A stretch of 64,000 bases of DNA, from the NCBI RefSeq assembly GCF_000313135.1, contig NW_004457641.1:11260-75259 (forward strand). The letters run 5' to 3'. Of the stretch, positions 45,401 through 59,920 are shown piece by piece; position 1 is the stretch's first letter, and every line of letters begins with the position of its first letter. The stretch comes from Acanthamoeba castellanii str. Neff (lineage: Eukaryota; Discosea; Longamoebia; Acanthamoebidae). The notes beneath the pieces are model-generated. The model worked only from the letters and a program-made list of their open reading frames with translations. It searched no databases and was not told where the DNA came from. Both the position numbers and the translations under genes were made by a program.

Positions 45401-48400
45401 TGCCGCAACGATGTCATCACCCGCACCTGTGATATGTTGGTGAGCACACAATCAGATGATGACACAGCCGTGGTGAGGTGTGTGGCTGTTGATACCTCGT
45501 CCTTGAAGCTCTTCTCCATCTCTTTGGTGATCCGATCGGAGGCCATGACCTTGACGGCTACCTCCGTGCCCTTCCACACGGCCTTGTGGACCTCGCCGTA
45601 GCCGCCCGAGCCGAGGTGCTCGCCGACCTCGAGCTCGTCGTAGTCGATCTCCCAGTTGTCGCTCTGGTTGCCCTTACGCTTGATGAAGCAGATCAGAACG
45701 AGGATGAACAGCAACAGCAGACAGAAGACCACAGCGCCCACCGGGATGATCGTGGCTGCTTCCAAGGAATCGAATTAGTCCATAGACTGTGATTGTGTCG
45801 TGTCGTGTCGTGTGCGGTATTGTCGAGCGAATGCGTACCAAGAATGACCAAGAGGGAATCGGAGCTGCTGGAAGTGAACTCCTGGCAGTACTGGCCCTCG
45901 CGCCCGGATTCGCATACACAAACGCCGTTGGTGCAGGTGCCCGCACTGGAGCAGAGCTGGCCATCCCAGATGCACCCGTAGAGCGCACTCACGGGCTTGT
46001 CGTCACATGTGAATTTCTTGAGCTGGTCCAGAGCCTTTCGGTAAATAATGTCCACGCTCGTAGCCACCACAAATCCTTGCCTGCAGAGAGGGCGTGAGTC
46101 AAAAAAAGGCCGTTCGTTTGGTTCCAACCATGTGATAAGAAAAGAGAAGAGCAAACCTCTCGGCGATCTTGAGGGCATTCTCGTTGGTCTGCGTCCAGAT
46201 GATGAAGTCGGCCAGCGCTGCAGCCTTGATGCAGTTTTGCATGGTCTGCGAACGATAGATCATCGAACCGAACGTGGCAATCGGCCAACTGTTGCTGCCC
46301 GGGGCTGAGAACAGAAGGAAAATGGAGTGAATATCACTGCGAATCCGGATGGAGGGGCTTCCAAAGGTACCCAGAACGATGCCGGTGTAATCCAAGACGG
46401 AAGCGGTGCTGATGTAGTCGGACAGAGCGTTGGTGACCGTGTCGGAGTTGGCCGCCACCACGTTGCCCGCTTTGTTGTACATCGACGCGGCATCGAGGTT
46501 TCGGAGCTGAAGATATGGCAGGTCGCAGGTTAGGTAGGAAGCCACAAAAGAAGCGAAGAAGCAAGCTGCTTAGATATGAATCGTACCAGCAGTACATCGT
46601 GCAGCTGCCAGAAGGCGAAGGAGTACGGCGTTGCGTCGAGAAGCGGACCCATTCCGCTGACCACCGTGGTTGACACCGTTCTGTTGGGCGCGAGCTCCAC
46701 AGGGAAGGTCGGCAAGAGGCTGACACCCATCTGCGAAATGCGAAAGAGGTGTGCGTTAATGGGTGGTGCATGAGCCTGAGAGAGCGTGCGGGCGTGCACA
46801 ACGCCAACGAACCGTTTTGTTGAACTCTGGAACCATGGTCGAAAGCATGGTGGTGAAGAGCTGCGTGTAGGCAGACTGGACCTCGTGAATCACCACAATG
46901 ATGTTCTGGTCGGGAAGTGCGTCGGCCACCTCCTGTGAATTGATGTCCTTGATCCGCTGATCCGACCACCTGGTGATGTTGTTGAGATAGATGCCAGAGA
47001 TGGTATCGAAATCGAGCACCAACGTCATGCCCTTCAACTGAGGAATGTTGAATGCTGAATACCACACAAATGAACAGTGGTCAGGCCCAGTCGAGACAGT
47101 GTGCATGTGCGCTGGGAGTAGTGCTTACCGGGAACAAGCGCGAAGACGGTGGCAGGGAAGAGCGCGACGTCGGGCATTCGGTCGTAGTAGGTCTGGGCCA
47201 TGCCGTTGCTGGTCACACCAAAGTCCTCGACATATGTAACGAGGTCCTCCTTGGCCTGCAGCGACGACGCGTCGTAGTACTTGGCCTTGCGGTTGGCCGA
47301 GCCCCACGCGTTGGCCCACGCGGGGAACACGGGCAGCGGGGTACCAATGCCGATCAGGAACTCGGAGGCGTAGGCCTCCTCGCCATTGCACTGGACCGTG
47401 GCCAGAATGTCGATCAGGCGCTTCCTAAGGCTCACGTCAAGCGGGGCCACGTTGATTCGCTCGGCGGCCTTCGACACTCTGATGAAGCGATGGGTGAGTG
47501 GTTGTGAGTGGTTGCCTTCCGGCGAAAGACATCAAGGATGTGGTGTGCTGTGGAGGGAGAGCAACGCACTCGTCGTTGGTGTGGACCCAGGCAATGAACT
47601 GGAGCAGTTCCTGGATGTTGGTGCAGTCGAACACGGTGATGTTTCGGCTCATCGAGAAGAAGGTCATGTAGGAGAGCGGCCACGAGTTTGTGCCGTTGGC
47701 GTCGTAGATGTCGACGGTAAAGTTGTTTTGTGAGTATTCGTCGAGGAAGTCCGTCATGGCCGACTGCACGGAGGCGGTCGAGGGCGTCACCAAGGTGCCC
47801 GCCTTGTTGTACATGTTCATCCACGGGAAGTGGCTGTCGGAGGCGTCGGCGTAGTTGAGGAAGGTGATACTGTTGGGGTGCGCCTGTGCAATCGCAAAGA
47901 AATAAACGGTCAGCACAGAGAACCCAAACTTGAGTGTCTGGGAGCGGAGGGCTGTGCGGTGCGGGTGCGTACCGCGAGCCAACCGAGCCTGAGGGCGGTC
48001 GTGTCTCCGGCATCCTCGGCATGGAGGTTGAGGGCCGGTGGCATCTGCGCGAAGGTGCGGTTGGCCGCAGCCAGAGCCACGCGGAAATCGTCGCTGAAGC
48101 TCTCCAGAGCGCGCTTGATCACCTCGACGATGGTGAGGACGTCATTGTCGTTGTATCCGATTGTGATAAACTCATCGGGCAGCTTGTTGGCAATCACCGG
48201 GTTGTGCGCCTTGATTCGCGTGTCGTTCCACTTGGTGATAGCGCCAGACCAGATCAGCCCCAACGTGTCTCTGTCGATGACCTGCCGTTATCGTTGTTGT
48301 GTGTTCGGTTAATCGCCAATCGCATTATTTCTAATAAAATAACCAATCAAATAGTGCGGTACCAGGTGGGGATCAGTCGCGCTCAGGGCGGGTAGGTTGT

Positions 48401-49146
48401 AGGCCATCACCAGGGCCTGGCCCGCGAGAGGGAACTGGATGAGGTCATTGTCGTCGCCCGACTGCTCGGTGATGCCCCTGTCCAGGCAGAGAAAGTCCTG
48501 CAGACAACCCCCACCCGGTGAGCGACCCAGGCGTCTTATATGACCGAGAGAAACCCGGAAAAATCCGGAGAGCAAGCGCAGCGCACAGATGACGGACACG
48601 CCCGTCTTGCTAACTCAACTCTCGACACGTACCACGTCCCCTTGGTCGTACGCCGTGCGCGCCGATGTCACCCCGCTGGGGTCGTACGCGAAGCTACACA
48701 ATAACGCATAACAACACGGAAAAAAGGAAAAAGTGGTTAATTCATAATTCTTAGCTAAGATGCCGGCGGCCATGGCCACGGTTGGGCAGCAAGCCAATAA
48801 GGGAAAAGTTGCACAAGCGGTTGTGAGACGGTGACGGATCAGGACGACGCACCTCACGTCGTCGCGGTAGTAGAGGTAGGAGTTGGTCCAGACCGAGAGG
48901 ATGGCGTTGGTGTTGGGGCTGCCAGCGCCATAGAGCTGCACACCCGAAGTAGCACCTGCTTCTCGTCGGCGTAGAGAGGAGGCAGTGAGAGCACGTTTCA
49001 TTTGGATTGCCTCCTTTCTTCTTTCCGACTTTCTTTTTTATCTTCCGTTGATTGATGTAGAGGGAGTGCTTGGTACCAAAACTGGCGTAAAAGATGGCGA
49101 GCAGCGCGGCGAAGAGAGTTGCTCGGTCAAGCCGCACGCGTGCCAT
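42494..49146 (-). CDS. giant receptor: two PstS-like modules, EGF, TM, TKL kinase, class III cyclase, second TKL kinase (paralogue B)
   Basis: Same architecture as the gene ending at 34317. ATG 49146 opens a signal peptide (MARVRLDRATLFAALLAIFY). The PstS-like blocks are GLIWSGAITKWNDTRIKAHN (module 1, 48970-47560) and GIYLNNITRWSDQRIKDIN (module 2, 47480-46140). The EGF-like segment is CSSAGTCTNGVCVCESGREG (near 45930) and the membrane span 45755-45690. Kinase 1 (GSGGYGEVHKAVW, HRDLKSLNLLL, HWTAPEVL) is followed by a Ser-rich linker, the cyclase domain (FTDITRAAS, VRMGVHVGTP, YIGPVVNIAARI; 44320-43740) and kinase 2 (GLGSYGVVYHGKW, HRDLKPSNLLV, CWTAPEII), ending FTTNALV. Many introns are at positions matching paralogue A, showing tandem duplication. 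Confidence 0.88.
45796..45818. repeat. (GTGTC)n intronic microsatellite
   Basis: Pentamers in an intron of receptor B, next to the EGF-encoding exon. Confidence 0.8.
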
Positions 49147-49584
49147 CGACTCTAATGTTGTGTTGTACAGAGCTCAGGGCCTGTTTGTGCTTTGGCCCGT
49201 GGCTTGCTTGCAGCCGGGTGTGTGTTTGTTAGTTGTGGCGATGATTGTTTTGCTGTGTTGTGACCAGTACAGCGCGGAAGCTCCGCGAAGGTGTAGTTTT
49301 TCCGGATTGGCTGTGTCAACTTGTTGCCTTCTTGGCACGCCGCGGCACCACCGCAACCGGCGCCGGTTCAGCCTGTCGCTGAGTGAAGAAACCGACTGGG
49401 CGACATATCAAACGCCGTTTGCAGTGCACCCAACGACAGGCGTCAACTGATGAAGCAACAGTTACGCAGCGCGAACGGGCCGCTGTGTTCCCGCGGCGGC
49501 AACAAAGACGTGATCGTGCTTTGTGTTGAAGAAGATGTCCGAAACTTGGCTGTGGATTTTGCTTGAGGGCAGGCGGAGGGTAGC
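49147..49584. other. intergenic between receptor B and fumarate reductase
   Basis: About 440 bases with the receptor B promoter and the 3' flank of the reductase gene. No gene recognised. Confidence 0.55.
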
Positions 49585-52281
<2,697 letters not shown>

Positions 52282-52610
52282 CTCCTAGCGGTATGTGTCA
52301 AGATGGATCGAAACAAGAAATTCGACTCAATCACGACAGCAAGGAGAAAAATGCGCGGTGGAATCGCGTCTGATTCGAAGCGGATCCGCCGTGGGCAGGG
52401 TTGCCTCACGGAGGAGAAGTCACGGGTTCTTCAGGGAGGGTTCGTACAAGCTTCAGGCAGAGGGCGCAGAGCCAAGATGTCCAAAGATGACCGATTTGGC
52501 GGATTTGCTTCACGCAACACGCGGTAAAAAGGCAAAAAGAAGACAGAAGCTGTGCGGTTATTGATTGACAGAATAACAGAATAAAAATAAATCAAATTGT
52601 AATACAAGTG
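52282..52610. promoter_or_regulatory. divergent region fumarate reductase - OB-fold gene
   Basis: About 330 bases between divergent start codons; AT-rich next to the plus-strand ATG. A short plus-strand open frame (about 52303-52527, basic) lies here, but I see no support for it as a gene. Confidence 0.45.
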
Positions 52611-55600
52611 ATGGAGACACACATGCTGTCTACGCAGGACCCTGCCGCAGAGGGGTCGGGCGAGGAGCTGCCCGACGAGAGTGCGAACGTTGCGGTGATG
52701 CACAGATTAAGCGAGCACGGCATCGCGCAGCTGTCCCGCACAGCGACAGATGACTTGATGACGATGGATTCCGACGATGCAAGTGGTGGCAGCGAGGAGA
52801 TTAACCTCACCCTGTGCCTGCTCAGCATCGATCGTTGTATGTAGCGCACTCAAAGATTAGTAGTCGAGGCAATCAGTCTCACCTTCTGCTTCTGCTACCC
52901 TAGACACCCCCTGACCAGACAGCAGAGAAGCTGCTTCAGTTGTCTGACGAGAACGAGGAGCGTGAGGCAGTCGGTGCCGGCCACTATGCTGACCTCTTTG
53001 ACGTCACTCTCACCGACGGCACCCTGAAGCGCAAGTGCCTGCTTCACCCGACCCTTAACAACCTGGTCTACGTCGGTCGGCTGATGCCGGGCCGAGTAGT
53101 CAAGGTACGTGTTGCATGTTGCGTGTGTTGCGTGCGTGTGCGGCCAGTGTGATCTCTAAGATGAATGTGTGCACAGGTTGTACGATGGTGCCATTGGTTC
53201 GATGAAACGGTCATCGGAGGTGAAGGAATCATCATTCTCACCAAGCTCCTGCACCTTGACCTCCATCGACATCACGCCATCGAACACCATCGCCTTTGCC
53301 GAGCAAGCCGTATCGCGGGAGCGGAGCGCCTCGCCACTGATCGGCACGCGAGGCTACTACCTGCACGTCAACAACGACACCTGCCTGTACGGGCGCAACT
53401 GGGGTCGACTGGAGAACGAGCCAAAGGGAGTGCGAGACCTGGACCTGAACCAAGGGAAAGAGGACGAAGAAGAAGGTGAAAGAAAAGGAGAAGAAGGAGA
53501 AGGAGAAGAAGAAGAAGGTGCTCGTCGACGAGATCAGCAGCGATGGCACGGGCGGCTGTCCATATCGGACGAAGAGCTGGAGCTCCTGGTGGACTTGCCC
53601 ATGGACGAGTTCCTACGCGTGGGCAGCCAGGAGACAGAGGCCGAGGCGGAGGAAGACGAACACGGGCGGGGCAACCTGTACACCATCGCCGAGGTGTTCA
53701 GCGAGCACGAGAGCATGGGCGGCGGCCAGAGATCCGGAGCTGGCCCTTTCATCGCCCGAGTTGTACAGGTATCGGTCTCCAACTTCAGCTCAGCGCCAGG
53801 AGAACGTAAGCACATTGCGCTTTGTATTGACATTCTGTACTTCCGTGCATTCTGTACAGAAGTCGAAGGTGATTCACTACGCCAAGGTTTCGGACAGCAA
53901 CGCCAAGTACCCCATGCGCTGCCAGCTCGTCGTTCGTACGCGAAAACTGCCCGCCTCACTGCTGCAGCGATTTAGCTGACATCATCTGTGGGGACTGTGC
54001 GCTGTGGCGCGCTCAGGGGATCGTACGGGCAGCGCTACAGTAGTGCTGTGGACCAACATGTGCGCCTACTACTATCCGCACTTGGAAATAGGTGCGGCTG
54101 CCCCTCTCCCCAAAGGCGTTCGTACCTTGGCAATCTAGATAGAACGATGGACTCATCCACTGGTCGATGTCTCTGTTCAGGCGACCTGGTGCTGATTGGC
54201 AAGTACAAGATCAAGCCAGCCTACCCGCACCCCCACGGTCCTCCCTGGGAGCTCGCACTCAACGCTGGGACTGCCTTTCTATTCAAGCTCAGCGGTAACG
54301 TGACCACCAATGCATCGCTTTGATACGTTGGCGTCTCTGGCTTGCGCTGAACCCCACTCCACTGGTGTTCCAGCCTCGCAGTGGCCGCGCATCCCGCGCA
54401 TCAGCTACGACCTTGTCAGGAGCTCGGAGCTGGACAAGGGAGTGGAAGATGGCGGCGCCTTTGACTATCTCGGCCGAGTGATCTTTGCCGGACGACAGGA
54501 GCGATCGCGCAAGGTCTTGGAGTGGGGCAGCGGCGGAGTCAGCCCTCGCGGCTGGTGCCTCTACCCTCCCTCAACTGCGTTTACAATTCTTATTCATTTT
54601 TATTGACATTCCTTTCATTCTCTCCCCAATCGCCACAGCTCTGGCGGCTTCAGGCACTACAGGTGGCTGCTGCTGCAGGACGTGTCATCGTTGGACGCGG
54701 GCGGGCAACAGACCTCGGACTCGAACATGCGCACCCGGGGCCTCCTGGTGAAGCTCTACACGAACTCCCAGGACTTTGCTCGGTTCGAGGACCTGCAGGA
54801 GGGTCACGTCGTCCTGCTCACGGATCTCAAGCTGCTGGTGCTCACCAACGACAACGACGCCGAGGCTGCCGACGACAGCGAGCGACAGGGTCGGCCACCG
54901 CCGGTCAGTGCGCGCTCGATCACCCTCTCTCGATCTACCAACTTCACGCAGATTTACATCTTCGACCAATCGCCAGTGGCCGCAGGGGACGATGCCGTTG
55001 AGGCTCAGGCGCGCGATGTCCAAGCCAGGTACCTCGCCAAGCGCTCCCGGGTACTAGGCCGATCGCGAACGACGCTGATGGCGATCACGCACACTGCTCT
55101 GTGTTTGTTTGTCAACAGATACCCGCTGTCAATCTGGCACCGCTCGGTGCAGGAACAGGTGGCTAAGACGCTCCGATGGAACGCCATTGCCGACAGCTTC
55201 TACGCTAAGCTACTGGACACGACTCGCGCCATCAACAAACAATGTACGCAACAAACCGTTAACCGTTGTCTGCATGTGATTCCCCTACCCCACGTGATGT
55301 GGTCGACTCATGACGGCTACCCGCACCGCACAGTCTCGCTGTTGCCCGTCTCCACGGTGTTCCTACGGCCATGGCCGCTGCCGTTCTTCCAGCGAACTCA
55401 TCCCCACGTCACCGTGCACACGCTACGGTACCTTTGCTTCCCCCAAAGCCGTCCCCTCTCTCGGCCGCAACTAACGCGCATGTGATCGTTGTGTCTGGGG
55501 GGGGGTTGCAGCGACGTGGCGACGGTGTCGGCTTCGCTGCACCAGCTCGAGCGAGCGTCGCTGCTCGTCCAGGGCCGCATCGTCCGACTTCGCTCCTTCT

Positions 55601-56684
55601 ATCCTCGGCAACACGACACCGCCGACCACACAGCCCAGGTAAGCACCACACGCACCCTCATCACATAGGAAGACGTCGTGGGCCTCTGATTGCCTCCCTG
55701 GTGTGACTCATTTGCACCACATGGTCCACAGTTCGACGAGGGCGAAGGCGGTGGTTCGGCGATCTCCCGCAAGCGCAAGCTCGTGGACGCCTCGTGTTGC
55801 TTGACTTCAAGCCTGGCAAGGCGACCCTCGGACCCGATCGAGAGATCAAAAAAGCGCCGAAAGCCGGACCCAGCGGTGCGTCGTCCACGACCACGACCGT
55901 GACTACACAAGTTGCGGAGGTCGGCGACGGCGACGGCGGCATGTCGGGCCTGCCGTGCTTCCCCACCACATCGCTGCCAGCCAGCTTCGACGGCCTGCTG
56001 CCCACGGTGGCGCTCTCGATCGACATCGAGGGGCTCAACCGGAACGCCACCTGCGACAACGTGGTCCTTGTGGTGCCTCTCGACATCGAGGCCTCCACTC
56101 GCGTGGCCCAGCGCAAGCGCACGGCCCGACGTCCGGGGGCCGGCCACCACCAAACCAAGCGGCCGCGGCTCGACGCAAGCGACGACGATAAAGGAAAGGA
56201 GCAGCAGCAGCAGGAAGAAGACAGCGTGGTCGATGACGAGGCAGACTCACCGACGTCGTGGAGCGACGACGAGAAGGAGGAGATTGCCCTGATGTCGCTG
56301 GTGCGCTACCTCGCCCTGCAGTCCCTCGTCACGCCCGACGAACACGCCGAGCTCCGCCAACGACTCGCGCAGGCCGCTACTCGTGGCAACGCCCATGAGC
56401 GACAAGAATCCACGCAAGCGGGGAAGGAAGAAGACGAAGACGCGGAGGGCAAAGCCGGTGATGTGGGTGCGCATGAGGAGAGCAGCGACAGAAGGGGCCA
56501 CCACGCGGGGTGGCCGGGCGAAGAGGTGCGGCGATGGCTGGCGCAGGCGGTCGGGCGCGACAAGCGATTCGTCTTCCTGCTGGAGCTCTATGCGCGGCCC
56601 GGCCAGCTCGTGGAGAAGGTGGCCACCGCGCTCTTCCCGCCGACGGCTCACCCTCCCGCTGCGGCGCAGACCAGGCCCTCGTGA
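52611..56684 (+). CDS. large multi-OB-fold-like nucleic-acid-binding protein (RPA70/POT1-like), tentative
   Basis: A long multi-exon gene of roughly 1,000 residues. An early block, YADLFDVTLTDGTLKRKCLL then LNNLVYVGRLMPGRVVKV (52980-53104), has the strand pattern of the RPA70 N-terminal OB fold. Further OB-like blocks: VVQVSVSNFSSAPG with KVIHYAKVSDSNAKYPM (53760-53920), GDLVLIGKYKIKPAYPH (54180-54230), and GLLVKLYTNSQDFARFEDL then GHVVLLTDLKLLVL (54740-54840), which recalls POT1-type telomere binders. There is an acidic Glu-rich linker near 53460-53520. The C-terminal exon (about 55740-56684) is low complexity with KRPRLDASDDD and a helical end. Joins at 53105-53180 and elsewhere are unresolved, and two genes remain possible. 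Confidence 0.5.
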
Positions 56685-56712
56685 CGACCGTGACGACCAC
56701 CCGGGGGCCGGG

Positions 56713-57306
56713 TCAGTGCGTGTAGTCCGTGCTCACCCGTTTGGCTGTGCAGGCAGCTGCCACGCCCACGTCCTATTGTCTGCGCTCCACACAATGGCAT
56801 ACATTCACCCGCTTCCGTTAGCTTGGCTGCGGCTTTCGTTGGCATGCTGGAAAGGTAATGCACGAACCGAGAGGGCACACGGAGCGGGAGAGGAGCCAGC
56901 GGTCGATGCAGTGCCGGTGGAACACGTGGTTGCACTGACCCCAGGCCATGGGGCACCCCTCGTGCTCGTACTCGGGATCGCCGTCGAGCGCCTCACACTC
57001 GATGCCTGCAGCTCTCACAACAAGAACCAGCGAAAAGATGAAGAAGAAGCTTCAGTGATTGGGATCTGCGCCGCCTTCCAAGGGCATGATGAGGTGGTAC
57101 ACTGGCCAAACATATGGTTGCGACATATGGCACAGCTGGCCATACAGCCACCATCTTGAGGGGGGGGGCAAGCGAATGAGTAGGTGGCCATCAGTAGTGA
57201 AAAACACAGCAGACTCTTGGGGTGCTCTACCCCAAGCCCAGGTAGTCACAGCTTGCCACCGCACCACCTCAAACTTGTGCTCCTGGTGCGTCCTTGTCTC
57301 CTCCAT
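56713..57306 (-). CDS. RBX1: RING-box protein RBX1/ROC1, cullin-RING ligase subunit
   Basis: Four exons (57306-57231, 57154-57101, 57005-56868, 56744-56713) join in phase to 99 residues. The cullin-binding strand KFEVVRWQAVTTWAWD is followed by CAICRNHMFGQCIEC, EGCPMAWGQCNHVFHRHCID and RWLLSRSVCPL, i.e. the three-zinc RING-H2 of RBX1 with nearly all Cys/His ligands. RBX1 recruits the E2 enzyme to all cullin ligases, including SCF complexes served by F-box proteins such as the one at 29.5-31.6 kb. With this last-exon choice the final ligand (Asp in CPLD of known RBX1) reads Ala and the tail is STDYTH, so the last splice is less certain. Its stop is only 28 bases from the stop of the convergent gene. 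Confidence 0.9.
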
Positions 57307-57430
57307 TGCCCTGCTGACCTTGGGAACGGGCGACTGACAAGCGTGAGCTCACCGAAAACTTTTCGCTTTGTTGACGTTTCTTCTCAGAGCCAAGAACAGG
57401 GCAGAGCGCAAGAAGCTGCCAAAAAGTGTC

Positions 57431-57549
57431 GGATACGGCCATACTGCGCAGAAAGCACCGCTTCCCATCCGAACAGCGAAGTTAAGCTGCGCCAGGCGGT
57501 GTTAGTACTGGGGTGGGCGACCACCCGGGAATCCACCGTGCCGTATCCT
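57431..57549 (+). rRNA. 5S ribosomal RNA, copy 1
   Basis: A 119-base sequence from GGATACGGCC to GGCCGTATCC-compatible ends (helix I pairs). It contains the conserved loop CCCATCCGAACAGCGAAGTT and the internal control region AGTACTGGGGTGGGCGACCA. A TTTT terminator follows directly. Identical to copy 2 at 59611. Confidence 0.97.
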
Positions 57550-57552
57550 TTT
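57549..57552 (+). terminator. Pol III terminator of 5S copy 1
   Basis: TTTT immediately at the 5S 3' end. Confidence 0.75.
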
Positions 57553-57677
57553 GCTTCTTCACTCCTCCTTTCCTCTTCACTCTTTCATATCTTCCCATCT
57601 TGCTTCTTCTTTCCGGCCAGCTAAAACAACGACAACGCGGAACAACGCAAGCCCCGCGGTAGAAGCCAGGGCAATAA

Positions 57678-59136
<1,459 letters not shown>

Positions 59137-59163
59137 AAGGAGAAACATCGGGCGGGAAAGAAA

Positions 59164-59193
59164 CCTAGCATTGTTCACCGCAAGTGCTTCTGA
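59164..59193 (+). other. in-frame duplicate of the actin C-terminal codons in the 3' UTR
   Basis: Reads PSIVHRKCF plus TGA in the same frame as actin, 57 bases (stop to stop) downstream, with synonymous differences from the first copy (AGC for TCC, GTT for GTC, TTC for TTT). No stop intervenes between the two. Confidence 0.9.
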
Positions 59194-59610
59194 GCATCTT
59201 CGCTGGTGTTGTTGTACAAACACTGTAGTTACAAAAACAAACGTTGCGCTCCTGCGCACAAACAGCACAACTCCATTGCCTCTTTCGATTTGGTTCTCTC
59301 CGTGTTGGTGTCGTGGCCACGCGAGAACAGGCACAGGCGGTCAGACCTATTTTCATGTTCGCCGGCAAGCGCTGGCAAGTGTCTTCGCTGGTCTTGACTT
59401 ACACTTTGTAAAAAGCGTTTTTCCCGCATTCTCGTTTTCATTCTTTCCGTCTTTCTTTCTTTCTGGCTGGGGGCATCAAGGTACCCAGCCAACGAACGTC
59501 AGCCAAGCCTTTGAGGGGAGCAGGATGTGAAGGCTGATGGGTGCAGGTGAGATGCAAGGTGGGTAGGGATGCCGATATGGCCCTGAAGAGCGGGCCCGTG
59601 TAGCAATGTT
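59194..59610. other. actin 3' flank
   Basis: About 420 bases between the actin 3' end and 5S copy 2. Pyrimidine-rich (TTTCTTTCTTTC near 59455). No gene seen. Confidence 0.6.
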
Positions 59611-59729
59611 GGATACGGCCATACTGCGCAGAAAGCACCGCTTCCCATCCGAACAGCGAAGTTAAGCTGCGCCAGGCGGTGTTAGTACTGGGGTGGGCGA
59701 CCACCCGGGAATCCACCGTGCCGTATCCT
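59611..59729 (+). rRNA. 5S ribosomal RNA, copy 2
   Basis: Identical over all 119 bases to the copy at 57431 and in the same orientation; the flanks differ. It is followed by a T-run. Confidence 0.97.
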
Positions 59730-59733
59730 TTTT
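59729..59733 (+). terminator. Pol III terminator of 5S copy 2
   Basis: TTTTT directly at the 5S 3' end. Confidence 0.75.
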
Positions 59734-59920
59734 GCTCCTCCACCTCCTCCTCCTTTTTGCTTCTTCTCACAACTCACAGGAGATGATCCCACACACAACC
59801 CATCTCCTTCGCCCCCACACACCACCACTACCACACCAAAACAGGAACTATGCCGTGCCCGTATCCTGCCTGTGGTGGGTCTTGATGAGCAATGTCTGAC
59901 TTTTTTTGACAGTGGGCCCA

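Noticed and set aside
52303..52527. Small basic protein upstream of the OB-fold gene
   Set aside because: Sits in a divergent promoter region, has no homologous motif and no splice or codon-bias support.
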